Shown here: positions 40,086-49,612 of the stretch, one piece after another
Numbering within the stretch: the stretch's first letter is position 1
How the letters are laid out: each line of letters begins with the position of its first letter
Origin: Sinorhizobium kostiense
GTDB lineage: Bacteria; Pseudomonadota; Alphaproteobacteria; Rhizobiales; Rhizobiaceae
Assembly: GCF_017874595.1 (NCBI RefSeq)
Contig: NZ_JAGILA010000002.1
Coordinates: 682,001-746,000 of the forward strand
Direction of reading: 5' to 3'
DNA: 64,000 nt
Position numbers and translations under genes: made by a program
The notes under the pieces: generated by a model
The model's input: the letters and a program-made list of their open reading frames with translations, nothing else
Told to the model about the DNA's origin: nothing
Database searches by the model: none

Positions 40086-40121
40086 AGCGGTCGTCCAGCC
40101 ATTTTCTGGTGGACGACCGCT
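40086..40121. promoter_or_regulatory. Strong hairpin at the edge of the left direct repeat
   Basis: AGCGGTCGTCCA (40086-40097) pairs perfectly with TGGACGACCGCT (40110-40121); the loop contains a further CCA/TGG pair. It has no T-run, so it is probably not a classical terminator. The right repeat ends near a shortened version (agcggtcgg at about 57629). Confidence 0.5.
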
Positions 40122-40361
40122 CCGGGCGGAGTTAGGGGGCGTTGGCTCGGCTATTAGAATGAATCTGAGCCGTCATCTACGACCGCAGCATTTCGCCTGG
40201 CTCGACACAATGGCTTCATCGTCGAGGACGTGGCATTCGCGCAAGGAGCCTCGGCAGGGCAACGGTCCAAAGCTGAGTTGAGCTAGGCCGTCGACGCGTT
40301 GCTGCTTGCCGAACCGGGCGATCGCATGTTTCACTCATTCCAAGCAGATGCCTGCTGGCAC
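40122..40361. other. Stretch without a supported gene
   Basis: Only short, non-conserved readings occur between the hairpin and the LysR stop codon. The DNA may contain fragments of a decayed gene, but I cannot identify one. Confidence 0.4.
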
Positions 40362-41273
40362 TTATCTCCGCGGATCAGAAATCAATAGCTCGTCTCTATC
40401 GATTTGCTCGCGCATCCAAGAGAGAAACTTCTGAAGAGGCAATGACGGAGTGACGTTCTTAGGCCACGTGAGATAATAACCCTCGCCGCTGTAACACGTC
40501 ATATCAAACGGAGCGACGAAGCTACCGGCCTGAAGGTGTCTCTTCACGAAGACCTTGGTTGCGATCGCGACACCGATATCCAGAGAAGCGGCCTCATAGG
40601 CGAGTGCCGAACTTTCGAAACGGATGCCAGGGCCGGGGTCGACGGTCGATCCGACGCGTTTGAGCCAGGCAGCCCAATCGGTGGGACGTGCCATGGAATG
40701 CAGCAGCCGCACACGGCTCAAGTCATCAGGGGACCTGAGCTTGTGGGCCTCCTGGAAGGCTGGTGAACAAATCGGAATCAGTTCAACGTCGACAAGCTTT
40801 TCGCTGTGGAGATCGGGCCAATTTCCTTTTCCGGCGCGAATGGCAGCATCCAGGTTCTGAGTCTCGAAATCGACCGGGGCGGTAGACGAACTCAGACGCA
40901 CCTCGATTCGTGGGAATGCTTCATGAAACTGCGTCAGCCGTGGAATAAGCCAGCGCTGGGAAAAGGTCGTGTAAGACTGGATGGCGAGAATATCCCGCCT
41001 ACCTCGCCGGGACACACGCCTTGCCGCATTCCCGATTTCGACGAAGGCTCGAGTGACGCCTTCATAGAGTTGCCGTCCCTCGTCGGTCAGCTCGATGCCG
41101 CGATGCAGCCGCTTGAACAGCACAACGCCGAGATATTCCTCCAGCACTTTCACCTGGCGACTGACCGCCACCTGAGACACGTTCAGCTCTTCTGCGGCCT
41201 GCGTCAGACTGGACAGGCGGGCAGCAGCTTCGAAGGTCCTTAGCGGGTTTAGAGGGGGTATCATATTGCTCAT
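40362..41273 (-). CDS. LysR-family regulator, GcvA-like
   Basis: A 303-residue LysR-type regulator. The N-terminal PLNPLRTFEAAARLSSLTQA and SQVAVSRQVKVLEEYLGV are typical of the GcvA/AmpR branch, as is the effector-domain sequence FSQRWLIPRLTQFHEAFP. It lies downstream of, and on the same strand as, the catabolic genes, separated by 125 bases from the thiolase. It probably regulates that block; an operator is more likely in the divergent promoter region near 53.9 kb than here. A start at 41264 is also possible. Confidence 0.9.
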   Translation of the reverse strand: MSNMIPPLNPLRTFEAAARLSSLTQAAEELNVSQVAVSRQVKVLEEYLGVVLFKRLHRGIELTDEGRQLYEGVTRAFVEIGNAARRVSRRGRRDILAIQSYTTFSQRWLIPRLTQFHEAFPRIEVRLSSSTAPVDFETQNLDAAIRAGKGNWPDLHSEKLVDVELIPICSPAFQEAHKLRSPDDLSRVRLLHSMARPTDWAAWLKRVGSTVDPGPGIRFESSALAYEAASLDIGVAIATKVFVKRHLQAGSFVAPFDMTCYSGEGYYLTWPKNVTPSLPLQKFLSWMREQIDRDELLISDPRR

Positions 41274-41397
41274 TCGTTAGTCATACGTCATGTCCGATCG
41301 TGCCCAAACATATTTCGGCGCTTCAGGCGAGGCGTCCCGCTAGACCTTGGTTTACCGGTCTGTCCGCGCGTCTGAACCGGGTTTGCGAGCCCGGTGC

Positions 41398-42599
41398 TCA
41401 CACCCGTTCCAGGGCAATGGCAATCCCCTGCCCCACGCCGATGCACATGGTGGCAACGCCATAGCGGCCATTGATCCTCGCAAGTTCCAGTGCCGCTGTC
41501 CCGGTAATACGCGCGCCGGACATGCCGAGCGGGTGGCCGAGAGCGATCGCACCACCGTTGGGATTGACGCGGGGATCGTCATCGGCAATGCCGAGGTCGC
41601 GCAGACAGGCTAGGCCCTGACTTGCGAATGCCTCGTTCAGCTCGATGACATCGAACGCCTCCGGCTCCAATTCTAGCCGCGCCATCAACTTCCGACAGGC
41701 CGGTGCCGGCCCGAAGCCCATGATCCGTGGAGGAACGCCAGCCGTTGCCCCGCCAAGGATTCGCGCAATGGGCATCAGGCGGTGACGCTTTGCGGCAGTC
41801 TCATTGGCAAGGATCAGGGCGGCCGCTCCATCGTTCACACCGCTCGCGTTGCCTGCCGTGACCGACCCACCTTGACGGAAGGGCGCCTTGAGACCTGCCA
41901 GTCCTTCCAGCGTCGTCTCGCGCGGATGTTCATCACGGTCGAACAGAACCGCGTCGCCCTTCGCTGGGGGATTTTCACCGGGAAGATCTCTTCGGCCAGC
42001 CTCCCGCGTGCCTGGGCGGCAGCGGCCTTCTGCTGCGAGCGGAAGGCGAACGCATCCTGGTCCGCTCGCGATATCCCGAACTCCTCCGCGACATTCTCGG
42101 CAGTTTCAGGCATCGAATCGACTCCGTATTGAGCCTTCATGACCGGATTGATGAAACGCCACCCGATCGTCGTGTCCTGTATCGACGACTCCCTGCTGAA
42201 GGCCGTCTCGGCCTTCGGCACCACGAAAGGGGCGCGGCTCATGCTTTCCACGCCGCCAGCGACTATCAGTTCGGCCTCGCCGGATCGGATGGCACGAAAC
42301 CCAGTGATGATCGCATCCATTCCGGAACCGCAGAGCCTGTTGATCGTCGTTCCGGGAACCTCCACCGGCAATCCGGCAAGAAGCGACGACATGCGGGCCA
42401 CGTTGCGGTTGTCCTCGCCCGCCTGATTTGCGCAGCCAAAGATCACCTCGTCAACCGCTGCCCAATCCAGGGACGACTGACGGATCATCAATGCTTTCAG
42501 CACGATGGCGCCGAGATCATCCGGCCTCACCGGCGCAAGCGTCCCGCCGAAGCGGCCGATCGGGGTGCGGATGTAGTCGCAAATGTAGACGTCAGACAT
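41398..42599 (-). pseudogene. 3-oxoadipyl-CoA-type thiolase, frameshifted
   Basis: Two adjoining frames encode one thiolase of about 400 residues. The first (from 42599, MSDVYICDYIRTPIGRFGG) has the active-site NRLCGSGMDA and the GCANQAGEDNRNVARM block typical of PcaF. The second (ending at 41398) has [26 protein letters not shown] with the catalytic His, and the second Cys in TMCIGVGQG. The break is at a run of five Cs (41966-41971 on the plus strand it reads as Gs): a sixth base restores [20 protein letters not shown]. Thus either a recent inactivation or a sequencing error. The enzyme would cleave a 3-oxoacyl-CoA to acetyl-CoA and succinyl-CoA. Confidence 0.85.
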
Positions 42600-42698
42600 A
42601 GGTGCAGGCTCCGAGGATAGGTAACTAATGGGGCCACGCCGGCCGCACGCATCCAAGGCCCGACGCGGGGCGAGCCACTGGTGACCGGGTCGCCGAAA

Positions 42699-44768
42699 TC
42701 AGCGAAGCACAAGCAACGCGTCGCCGGCGCGCACGCCGGAGCCCTTGGGCAGCACGAAGACCGGATTGATCTCCGCCTCTTCCAACCGATCGTCCAGCGC
42801 CACCGCCATGTCCGCGAATACCAGGACGGCGTCGATCAAAGCCTCCGTATCGGCGACCGGCCGACCGCGGAAGCCCTCCAGAAGGGCCGAACACTTCAGT
42901 TCGCGGACCATGTCGCGAACCTGTTGGCGCGTCACCGGCAAGAGCCGCATTGCGACGTCCTGGTACAACTCAGTGGTGACACCCCCCGCGCCCAACAGAA
43001 CGCACGGCCCGAGATGAGGATCGCGGTTGTAGCCGAGGATGAACTCAACGCCGCCCCTGACCAGCTCCTGGATCAGGAAGCCATCGACCTTCGCGCCGGG
43101 CGCAGCCACCTGGATGCGCGACAGCATCTGCTCGCATACCGTTTCGACGTCCGCTGTGGCGACGCCGACTTCAACACCTCCAACCTCCGACTTGTGCAGG
43201 ATTTCCTTCGAGAGGATCTTAATCACTACGGATCCTTCGAATGCGGTCGCCTTGGCCGCTGCGTCTGCCGGCGTTGCCGCCTCGATTTCGCGTGTGACCG
43301 GGAATCCGAAGCGGGCGTAAAGGCGCTTCGCGTCGGCCTCATTCAACGAGCCTTGCGGTAGGTCCGCACCGTCCACAGCAGGGGGCCGCCGCCGCTCGGA
43401 CGAGTCTGCTTCGCCTCGCGGCCGCAGTGCGCATAGCGCCGCTGCGCAGCTTTCGGGAGCCGCATAGGCCGGGATCCCGTTGGTATTCAAGTGTTGCACG
43501 ATGCCCGGCGCTTCGGGGCTGACATAAGCGATGATGGGCTTGTTACTGATGTCCATCGACTCGAGTAGCGGCCGGGCGACGACATTCGGCTGCCCTATCG
43601 AGGACGACCCCACGACAACGACGATGGCGTCGTAGGTGGCGCTCTCCGACAGGATTTTCAGGATGGATCGGAAGAGATCCGGACGCAGGCCGGCCAACGT
43701 GACGTCGATCGGATTGCGGTCGAGAACCGCCTCCTTGAGATCGAGCGCCAGCAGCTTTTCCGCAGTGTCGGGATCGGGGCTCGGCATTTCGAGGCCGGCA
43801 AGTCCGACATTGTCGGCGACGATCGTCGCCGCGCCGCCTGTCGACGTCACGATTGCAATGCGCTTGCCTGAAAGAAGACGCCCCTGGGACAGGCCGGCAG
43901 GGATGTCTAGGAGGTCTGCGAACGTCTGCGCCCGGATGATACCGAGTTGCTTGAACAAGGCGTCATACACCTTGTCCGCGCCGGCCAGCGCGCCGGTGTG
44001 GGAGATGGCGGACTGCGCGCCGGACTCCGACCGACCGACCTTGTAGGCGACGATGGGTTTGCCGGCCGCAATAACCCGCGCGGCGGCATTGCGGAATTTC
44101 TCCACGTTACGCACGGTTTCGAGATAAAGGGCAACAATCCTGGTTGCCGGATCGTCCGCCATGGCATCGAGAAGGTCGGCAACTTCGATGTCGGATTCAT
44201 TTCCCGTTGCAATCAGCTTGGAAAAACCGACCCCGCGTCCGACCCCGCGCGAGAGCAGAGATCCGAGAAGCCCCCCGCTCTGCGACAAAAGGGCAATTCC
44301 GCCGGCACGGAAGTCCGTCATCTCCATGGCGCCGCTTGCCGTCAGCATGATCCGGTCCGTCAGGTTGACCAGTCCTATCGTATTGGGGCCCAGAATCCGC
44401 ATCGAACCCGCGGCCGCGCGCAGCTCGGCCTGGAGACGAAGCCCCTCCTCGCCGGCCTCGCCGAAGCCGCTTGCGAGAACGATCGCCGCTTTGGTGCCCA
44501 CAGCGGCAAGCTGGCGAACGGATTCGATCACTCGATTGGCACCGACGAGCACGAGCCCGAGATCCGGCGCCTCGGGCAGTGCCTGCGCATCCGCATAGCA
44601 TGTCAGGTCGCCGATCGTTTCATAGCGCGGGTTGATGGGGTAGATCCGACCCTTGTAGCCGTGCTGTTGCAGATAAGCGATCGGCCGTCCCGTAAGCTTC
44701 GCAGCATCAGAAGAGGCGCCAACGACGGCTACGCTGGAGGGGTTCAGAAGCGCATCAATGAAAGTCAT
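42699..44768 (-). CDS. NDP-forming acyl-CoA ligase (ACD family)
   Basis: A 689-residue ligase of the acetyl-CoA synthetase (ADP-forming)-like family, which activates an organic acid with CoA and ATP. The N-terminal CoA-binding domain (VAVVGASSDAAKLTGRP) is followed by succinyl-CoA-ligase-like domains (LLSQSGGLLGSLL, AISHTGALAGADKVYDA with the phospho-His loop) and a C-terminal ATP-grasp domain (EILHKSEVGGVEVGV, LEEAEINPVFVL). The start at 44768 has GAGG upstream; a GTG at 44783 overlaps the stop of the preceding hydratase. The order suggests acid activation in the block. Confidence 0.9.
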   Translation of the reverse strand: MTFIDALLNPSSVAVVGASSDAAKLTGRPIAYLQQHGYKGRIYPINPRYETIGDLTCYADAQALPEAPDLGLVLVGANRVIESVRQLAAVGTKAAIVLASGFGEAGEEGLRLQAELRAAAGSMRILGPNTIGLVNLTDRIMLTASGAMEMTDFRAGGIALLSQSGGLLGSLLSRGVGRGVGFSKLIATGNESDIEVADLLDAMADDPATRIVALYLETVRNVEKFRNAAARVIAAGKPIVAYKVGRSESGAQSAISHTGALAGADKVYDALFKQLGIIRAQTFADLLDIPAGLSQGRLLSGKRIAIVTSTGGAATIVADNVGLAGLEMPSPDPDTAEKLLALDLKEAVLDRNPIDVTLAGLRPDLFRSILKILSESATYDAIVVVVGSSSIGQPNVVARPLLESMDISNKPIIAYVSPEAPGIVQHLNTNGIPAYAAPESCAAALCALRPRGEADSSERRRPPAVDGADLPQGSLNEADAKRLYARFGFPVTREIEAATPADAAAKATAFEGSVVIKILSKEILHKSEVGGVEVGVATADVETVCEQMLSRIQVAAPGAKVDGFLIQELVRGGVEFILGYNRDPHLGPCVLLGAGGVTTELYQDVAMRLLPVTRQQVRDMVRELKCSALLEGFRGRPVADTEALIDAVLVFADMAVALDDRLEEAEINPVFVLPKGSGVRAGDALLVLR

Positions 44769-44779
44769 CTTGGCCTGCC

Positions 44780-45580
44780 TCACGCGCTGGTCTTGTTGAG
44801 GAATGCTTCGACGGACGCACGATGTTCGGCCGTGGTGTAGCAGATTGCCTGCGCCTCGCGGCCGAGAGCGAAAATCGCCTCATCGCTGCTCTCGAAGGTC
44901 TTGTCGAGAATGGCCTTTGTCAGGGCAATGGCGGCCGGCGAGCCGGCGCTCACCTGTTCCGCCCAGAGCTGAGCGTCATCAATCAGGGTATCCACCGGCG
45001 AAATTCTGTCGATCATGCCGATCCGCAGCGCCTCCTCAGGCTCGACCACCCTCCCCGTCAGAATGAGCTCCTTGGCGCGGGCGAGGCCCACGCGACGCGG
45101 CAGGAAATACATCCCGCCGCCATCCGATACGAGGCCACGCTTGATGAAGCTCATCGACATTTTCGCGCCCTCTGCTGCGACAATGAAATCGCAGGCGAGT
45201 GCCATATCGAGACCGAGCCCGAAAGCTGCGCCATTGACCGCGGCAATGACCGGCTTAGAGAGGCCATGGATGACGGCCACTCCCTTGTGCGTGCTGCGCT
45301 GGCGAGTCCAGCCGTTGAAGGCGACTTCTCCCGCAGGGACCTCCAGACGCGCGCGCATGCCCGATACATCGCCACCGGAGCAGAAGCCCTTGCCGGCGCC
45401 CGTCAGAACGACCGCACGAACCGATCGGTCGGCACCAACCTTCTCGAAGGCTTCGATCAGTTCAGACCGCATCTGATCGTTGATGGCGTTGCGGACATCA
45501 GGTCGGTTCAATGTTACCGTCGCGATGCCGTTCTTGTGGGAAACCGCTATGAACTCATGTTCACGAACATCAACGGTCAT
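44780..45580 (-). CDS. Enoyl-CoA hydratase/isomerase
   Basis: A 266-residue crotonase-fold protein. The substrate-binding GAGKGFCSGGDV and oxyanion-hole GAAFGLGLDMALACD segments are visible. The start at 45580 has AAGGA sites in the preceding 15 bases and gives MTVDVREHEFIAV; a longer frame upstream is not conserved. The stop overlaps the possible GTG of the acyl-CoA ligase. It probably hydrates or isomerises an unsaturated acyl-CoA intermediate of the same pathway. Confidence 0.92.
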   Translation of the reverse strand: MTVDVREHEFIAVSHKNGIATVTLNRPDVRNAINDQMRSELIEAFEKVGADRSVRAVVLTGAGKGFCSGGDVSGMRARLEVPAGEVAFNGWTRQRSTHKGVAVIHGLSKPVIAAVNGAAFGLGLDMALACDFIVAAEGAKMSMSFIKRGLVSDGGGMYFLPRRVGLARAKELILTGRVVEPEEALRIGMIDRISPVDTLIDDAQLWAEQVSAGSPAAIALTKAILDKTFESSDEAIFALGREAQAICYTTAEHRASVEAFLNKTSA

Positions 45581-45712
45581 TCCTTTTGTTCCTTCCTCTT
45601 CGAGCGCCGATCTAGTGGCACTGGCGCGATCTTTCACTTGGCTAAGGCATCCATGTCTTCGGACTGTCGTCTGGACAACTGATCATCTGGCCTCGTTAGC
45701 CCAACCATCGGT

Positions 45713-47077
45713 TTAGGGGAGACTCCCTCCTGCCGGGGCGACCAGCATTTTTCGCGGCAGCTCGGCGCCGTACAGGATCGCATCGCGAAGCGAAGCCGCA
45801 TCGGTGTCCGAGAGAATTCCGGACGCCAGTTCGTGGAACTTCGCGACTATCTCCGCGTCGTTCAGAGGATTCTCGGGATCGCCTCGCCGCGTCTGTTGAA
45901 GATGTTCAAGCACACGGCCATCGCGCAAGATCACCCTCAGACGGGCCTGTCGACGGCGTGGATATTCAACGGTAAGGTCTGGATCCTCGGTCACGGAAAT
46001 TCTCGTCATCAGTTCGCGAATGTCCGCGCGCGCCAGGGTCTCCTCCTCAAAGGCGGCGAGGCGGACCGCTCCGAGGATCAGTCGTGCGGCAAGGCAATAT
46101 TGCAGGCTGAAACGCGCATCCTGCGCCGACGCGGGATCTGGCCGATTGCACATCGCTTCGGTGGCGCGATAACCGTGCACTTCGATCCGCGCGATGTCTT
46201 TTTCGCGGAAGGAGTGACGCTCGCTCATAACTGCAATGGCATCGAGCGCAGGAAAGATATGGCCGCAACATCCGTGCGCCTTGACTGTCATGCGGGTGAT
46301 CGGTGTCCACTCTCCAAGGCCCGCAAGCGCCGCTTCCCAATTGCCGGTCGTATCGCTTGTCGCAGCCGCAAAACCGTTCTCTGCGTCGAGACTATCCGAC
46401 GAGCCGGCAATTCCCACCGCGGCTGCCATCGCAGCCAGCAAGCCTGCATCTGCCGCATGCCCCGGATGCAGGGCCTTTGCGAGGCCCTTTCCCTGGAGGT
46501 TCTGCTGGTGCCCGCCCGCGAAACTTGACGACAGCGCGATGGCATTGCCGAGACTCCTATCATCCGCGCCGAGAAGCATCGCCCCCGCGACCGCCGCGCC
46601 GATGGTGCCGACGGTCGATGTGGTGTGCCAGAAGGTGTAGTGGCTGGGCTGAATGGCCAGCGAAATCCGGCAACCCACTTCGTAGCCGGCGACTATCGCG
46701 CGGTGCAACTCTTCAAGGCTTGACCCGAGATGCTGCGCGAGAGCGAGAGCGGCCGCAATAGTCGGGCTGCCCGGATGATAGCCGCCATCCTTGAAAATGT
46801 CGTCGAATTCGACGGTGTGGCTGGCCGTGGCGTTGAGAAGAGCCGCACGGCGCGGCGTAGAGGCGCGGCCGTCGACGTAGGACCATGCGCCGCCGCTGCC
46901 ATCCGTCTCCGGCACCGCCTTGGCCAGCATTATCGCCGGCGCGCGCACGCAGCCGGGCAACGTCGTTGCAAACCAGTCCAGAATCGCGCGGCGCACCGCC
47001 CACTCAACGGCGCCGTCAATCGGCCTTCGGCGCCAATCGCAAGCCGCCTGGGCCAAAGCCGAAAGCGGATTGCTCAT
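45713..47077 (-). CDS. MmgE/PrpD family protein
   Basis: A 454-residue member of the 2-methylcitrate dehydratase/aconitate decarboxylase family. The sequence ASHTVEFDDIFKDGGYHPGSP near residue 85-105 and VKAHGCCGHIFPALDAI around 265-281 are the conserved active-site blocks. Such proteins often sit beside CoA-transferases and tripartite tricarboxylate transporters in rhizobial and betaproteobacterial clusters. The substrate is not known and may be a tricarboxylate or branched dicarboxylate. Confidence 0.9.
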   Translation of the reverse strand: MSNPLSALAQAACDWRRRPIDGAVEWAVRRAILDWFATTLPGCVRAPAIMLAKAVPETDGSGGAWSYVDGRASTPRRAALLNATASHTVEFDDIFKDGGYHPGSPTIAAALALAQHLGSSLEELHRAIVAGYEVGCRISLAIQPSHYTFWHTTSTVGTIGAAVAGAMLLGADDRSLGNAIALSSSFAGGHQQNLQGKGLAKALHPGHAADAGLLAAMAAAVGIAGSSDSLDAENGFAAATSDTTGNWEAALAGLGEWTPITRMTVKAHGCCGHIFPALDAIAVMSERHSFREKDIARIEVHGYRATEAMCNRPDPASAQDARFSLQYCLAARLILGAVRLAAFEEETLARADIRELMTRISVTEDPDLTVEYPRRRQARLRVILRDGRVLEHLQQTRRGDPENPLNDAEIVAKFHELASGILSDTDAASLRDAILYGAELPRKMLVAPAGGSLP

Positions 47078-47172
47078 CGCAAGGTCGCTCCCAGCCTATC
47101 CTCCCGAGAGGGTGAGACCCGCTGCGGTGTAAGCATCATCAAAACATGTCGGCGTCTCATGTTCTCCGCCTT

Positions 47173-48366
47173 TCAGTTGATCGCGCCTTCAGCACGAAGC
47201 CTCTCGAGGTCCGCACTGCCGAAACCGATCCCCCGCAGGATCTCCTCAGTTTGCGCACCGAGGGGCTGCGGCGGGAAACTCAGGCCGGGCGCGCTCTTCG
47301 ACATGGTGAAGCCCGCGACGGGAACCACCAAGCCATCCGTCGACGTACCGGGCGCCGAGTGTTTGTGCAGAAGCGGCCGCGATGCAATTTGCGGATCCGC
47401 AAGCGCCTCTTTGAGCTGGCGCACTCGCGCCGCTGGTATCCGCCTTTCCCGGAAGAAATGCTCCCAGTAGTCGGCAGGCATGGTGACGATGATGCTGCTG
47501 AGCGCAGCCTCCTCCTCGGCATGGCTGTCCAGCCGCTGATTGTTGTTCTGCTTTATAAGATCCTCGCGCCCGAGGGCGATCCACAGGCGGCGCTGCTGCT
47601 CGAGGTTCGACGCCGCTATCATCAGTTCCGCGTCAGAGGCGCGGTACTGGCCGATCGTGGCGAAGGGAAATCGATTGCCCTTCGGCTTCGGATGACTGCC
47701 ATTCCACAGATATCCCGTGACGTAGGGGCTACACAGGACGAGCGCCACGTCCAGCATGGAGACGTCGACGAACTGCCCGCTGCCGCCGTTGCGTTCACGC
47801 TGCAGGAGGGCCGCCGTGATGGCATAGGCGGCCGTTGTACCTGTTGCATAGTCAACGACGGGAGCGCCGCATTTCAGAGGATCGCCATCGTCGCTGCCGG
47901 TCATAGCCATCATGCCCGAGAACGCCTGCAGAACGGAATCATAGCCCGTCTGCTCCCGGCGCGGTCCGGTCGAGCCGAAAGCCGAGATCGAGCAGTAGAT
48001 CAGGCTGGGATTACGTTCGCGTAGTTCTTCGTAGCCAAGCCCCAAGGCTTCAAATGCACCGGGCCGGTAGTTCTCGACGAAGACGTCCGCCGTTTCGATG
48101 AGGCGCTTCAAGGCGTCACGGCCGGATTCGGTCTTCAGGTTCAGTGCAACCGCCTTCTTGTTCGACGCCTGTGCCATGAAGGCAGTCCCCATGCCGGCAC
48201 TGCTGAGATCGCGATCTGAGCCCTGAAGGCGCGCCTGGTCCGGATCGGACGGATCCTCGACCTTGATCACGTCGGCGCCGAGCACGGCCATCTGATAGCT
48301 GGCGAACGGTCCCGCCAGCACGTGGGTGGTGTCTATGACACGGAAACCGGCAAGGGCCCTCGTCAT
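47173..48366 (-). CDS. CaiB/BaiF-type (class III) CoA-transferase
   Basis: A 397-residue family III CoA-transferase. FRVIDTTHVLAGPFASYQMAV at the start, EDPSDPDQARLQG, DVFVENYRPGAFEALGLGY and GYDSVLQAFSG fit the formyl-CoA/carnitine-CoA transferase family; the catalytic Asp is expected in that last part (PVVDYATGTTAAYAI region). The start has AAGGAA six bases upstream. It could move CoA from an activated acid to the pathway substrate. Donor and acceptor cannot be told from sequence. Confidence 0.92.
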   Translation of the reverse strand: MTRALAGFRVIDTTHVLAGPFASYQMAVLGADVIKVEDPSDPDQARLQGSDRDLSSAGMGTAFMAQASNKKAVALNLKTESGRDALKRLIETADVFVENYRPGAFEALGLGYEELRERNPSLIYCSISAFGSTGPRREQTGYDSVLQAFSGMMAMTGSDDGDPLKCGAPVVDYATGTTAAYAITAALLQRERNGGSGQFVDVSMLDVALVLCSPYVTGYLWNGSHPKPKGNRFPFATIGQYRASDAELMIAASNLEQQRRLWIALGREDLIKQNNNQRLDSHAEEEAALSSIIVTMPADYWEHFFRERRIPAARVRQLKEALADPQIASRPLLHKHSAPGTSTDGLVVPVAGFTMSKSAPGLSFPPQPLGAQTEEILRGIGFGSADLERLRAEGAIN

Positions 48367-48445
48367 GGTCTTTCCTTATCCATTCTTCCTTCATTTACTC
48401 AGGCGGATGCGGTTCCGCCGGAGCATCTCACGCAGAGGCATCCGA

Positions 48446-49441
48446 CTACTGCAGAAGCCCGGCTGCCTCGAGCTGTTTGGTCGCGATCTTGCTGACGTCG
48501 CGTACGAAGGCGTCATATTCCTTCGGCCCCATCCAGGAATCGATGACACCAGTGCTGCGGGCGTAGTCCTGGTAGGTCTTCGCCTTCATCGCCTCGTGGA
48601 TGGCGTCGGCAATCTGCTGCTGGAGTTCAAGCGGCATGTCCTTCGGACCGAAGACGCCGCGCACCTGCACCCAGCTCGTATCGACCTTGTAGCCTTGCTC
48701 GCCGAAGGTCGGAACGTCCGGCAGGCCATTGAGCCGCTTTTCACCCAGAACACCGAGACCGATGATCCGCTTGGATTCGAAGAAGGGTGCGGTCGGCCCG
48801 AGATTCGAAACGCCCACATCCACGTGCCCACCAAGCAAGGCCGTCATGATGTCGGGAGTCGAGTCGAAACCGACCCAATTGAACTTTACGCCTGCTGCGC
48901 TCTCGAGCATGGCCGTGCCAAGATGCTGCATTGAGCCCACGGGCCCGAACCCGCCGATATTGATTGTGCCGGAGCTGGCTTTCGCCTTTGCGACGAGGTC
49001 CGACAGTGATTTGATTTCGGAATCCGTGCGAACGAAATAGATGATCGGGTCTTCCTGCGTGGAGGCTATCCAGGAGAAGTCGTCGACCGAGAATGTTCCC
49101 TTGAGATTGGTCAACATGCTCGTGAAATGGCTCATCGTGTTGATGCCAATCGTCACGCCATCGGGCTTGGCTTGGCTGACATGAGCCATCTGGGTCGCCC
49201 CTCCGGCACCCGGCGCGTTCACCACGACAATCGGCTGACCGATCATAGGCTCCAGGGATTGCGCCAAAGTGCGGATGAAGATGTCCGCCGTTCCGCCCGG
49301 TTTGGTATGCATGACGACGTTGACAGGGCCTGATGGCTTCCAAGCCGTCTCCGCGACGACGGGACTGCCCAGAGAGGCAACGACTGAGAAAGACGCAACC
49401 GCCGTAAACGCGCGCGCTGCCTTGAACAGATTGAATGACAT
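48446..49441 (-). CDS. Tripartite tricarboxylate transporter substrate-binding protein (TctC/Bug family)
   Basis: A 331-residue periplasmic protein. A signal peptide (to about VVAE, residue 31) is followed by the Bug fold, with KPGGTADIFIRTLAQSLEP and VVVNAPGAGGATQMAHVSQA as binding-pocket segments. The start at 49441 has GGAGGAG four bases upstream; the ORF's longer N-terminus is not signal-like. It delivers the substrate to TctA-TctB. The receptor comes after tctA, separated by an intergenic hairpin. Confidence 0.93.
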   Translation of the reverse strand: MSFNLFKAARAFTAVASFSVVASLGSPVVAETAWKPSGPVNVVMHTKPGGTADIFIRTLAQSLEPMIGQPIVVVNAPGAGGATQMAHVSQAKPDGVTIGINTMSHFTSMLTNLKGTFSVDDFSWIASTQEDPIIYFVRTDSEIKSLSDLVAKAKASSGTINIGGFGPVGSMQHLGTAMLESAAGVKFNWVGFDSTPDIMTALLGGHVDVGVSNLGPTAPFFESKRIIGLGVLGEKRLNGLPDVPTFGEQGYKVDTSWVQVRGVFGPKDMPLELQQQIADAIHEAMKAKTYQDYARSTGVIDSWMGPKEYDAFVRDVSKIATKQLEAAGLLQ

Positions 49442-49564
49442 GAAACTCCTCCCAAGTTTGAATGAAAGAGACAGGGTCCTCCACGATGTGACCAGTGTGG
49501 TATCTCGGACCCGCGGAATGAACTGAGATTTAGTCAGGTCAGATGACCGCAATTCTTGGTCATC

Positions 49565-49604
49565 ATGCTCGGACAGCGAATGGATGAACCGACTGTCCGA
49601 GCAT
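49565..49604 (-). promoter_or_regulatory. Intercistronic hairpin between tctA and tctC
   Basis: ATGCTCGGACAG (49565-49576) pairs perfectly with CTGTCCGAGCAT (49593-49604) around a 16-base loop. It lies just after the tctA stop on the minus-strand transcript, before tctC. No T-run follows, so it is more likely an mRNA stabiliser or processing site than a full terminator. Confidence 0.55.
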
Positions 49605-49612
49605 TGTCAGCC

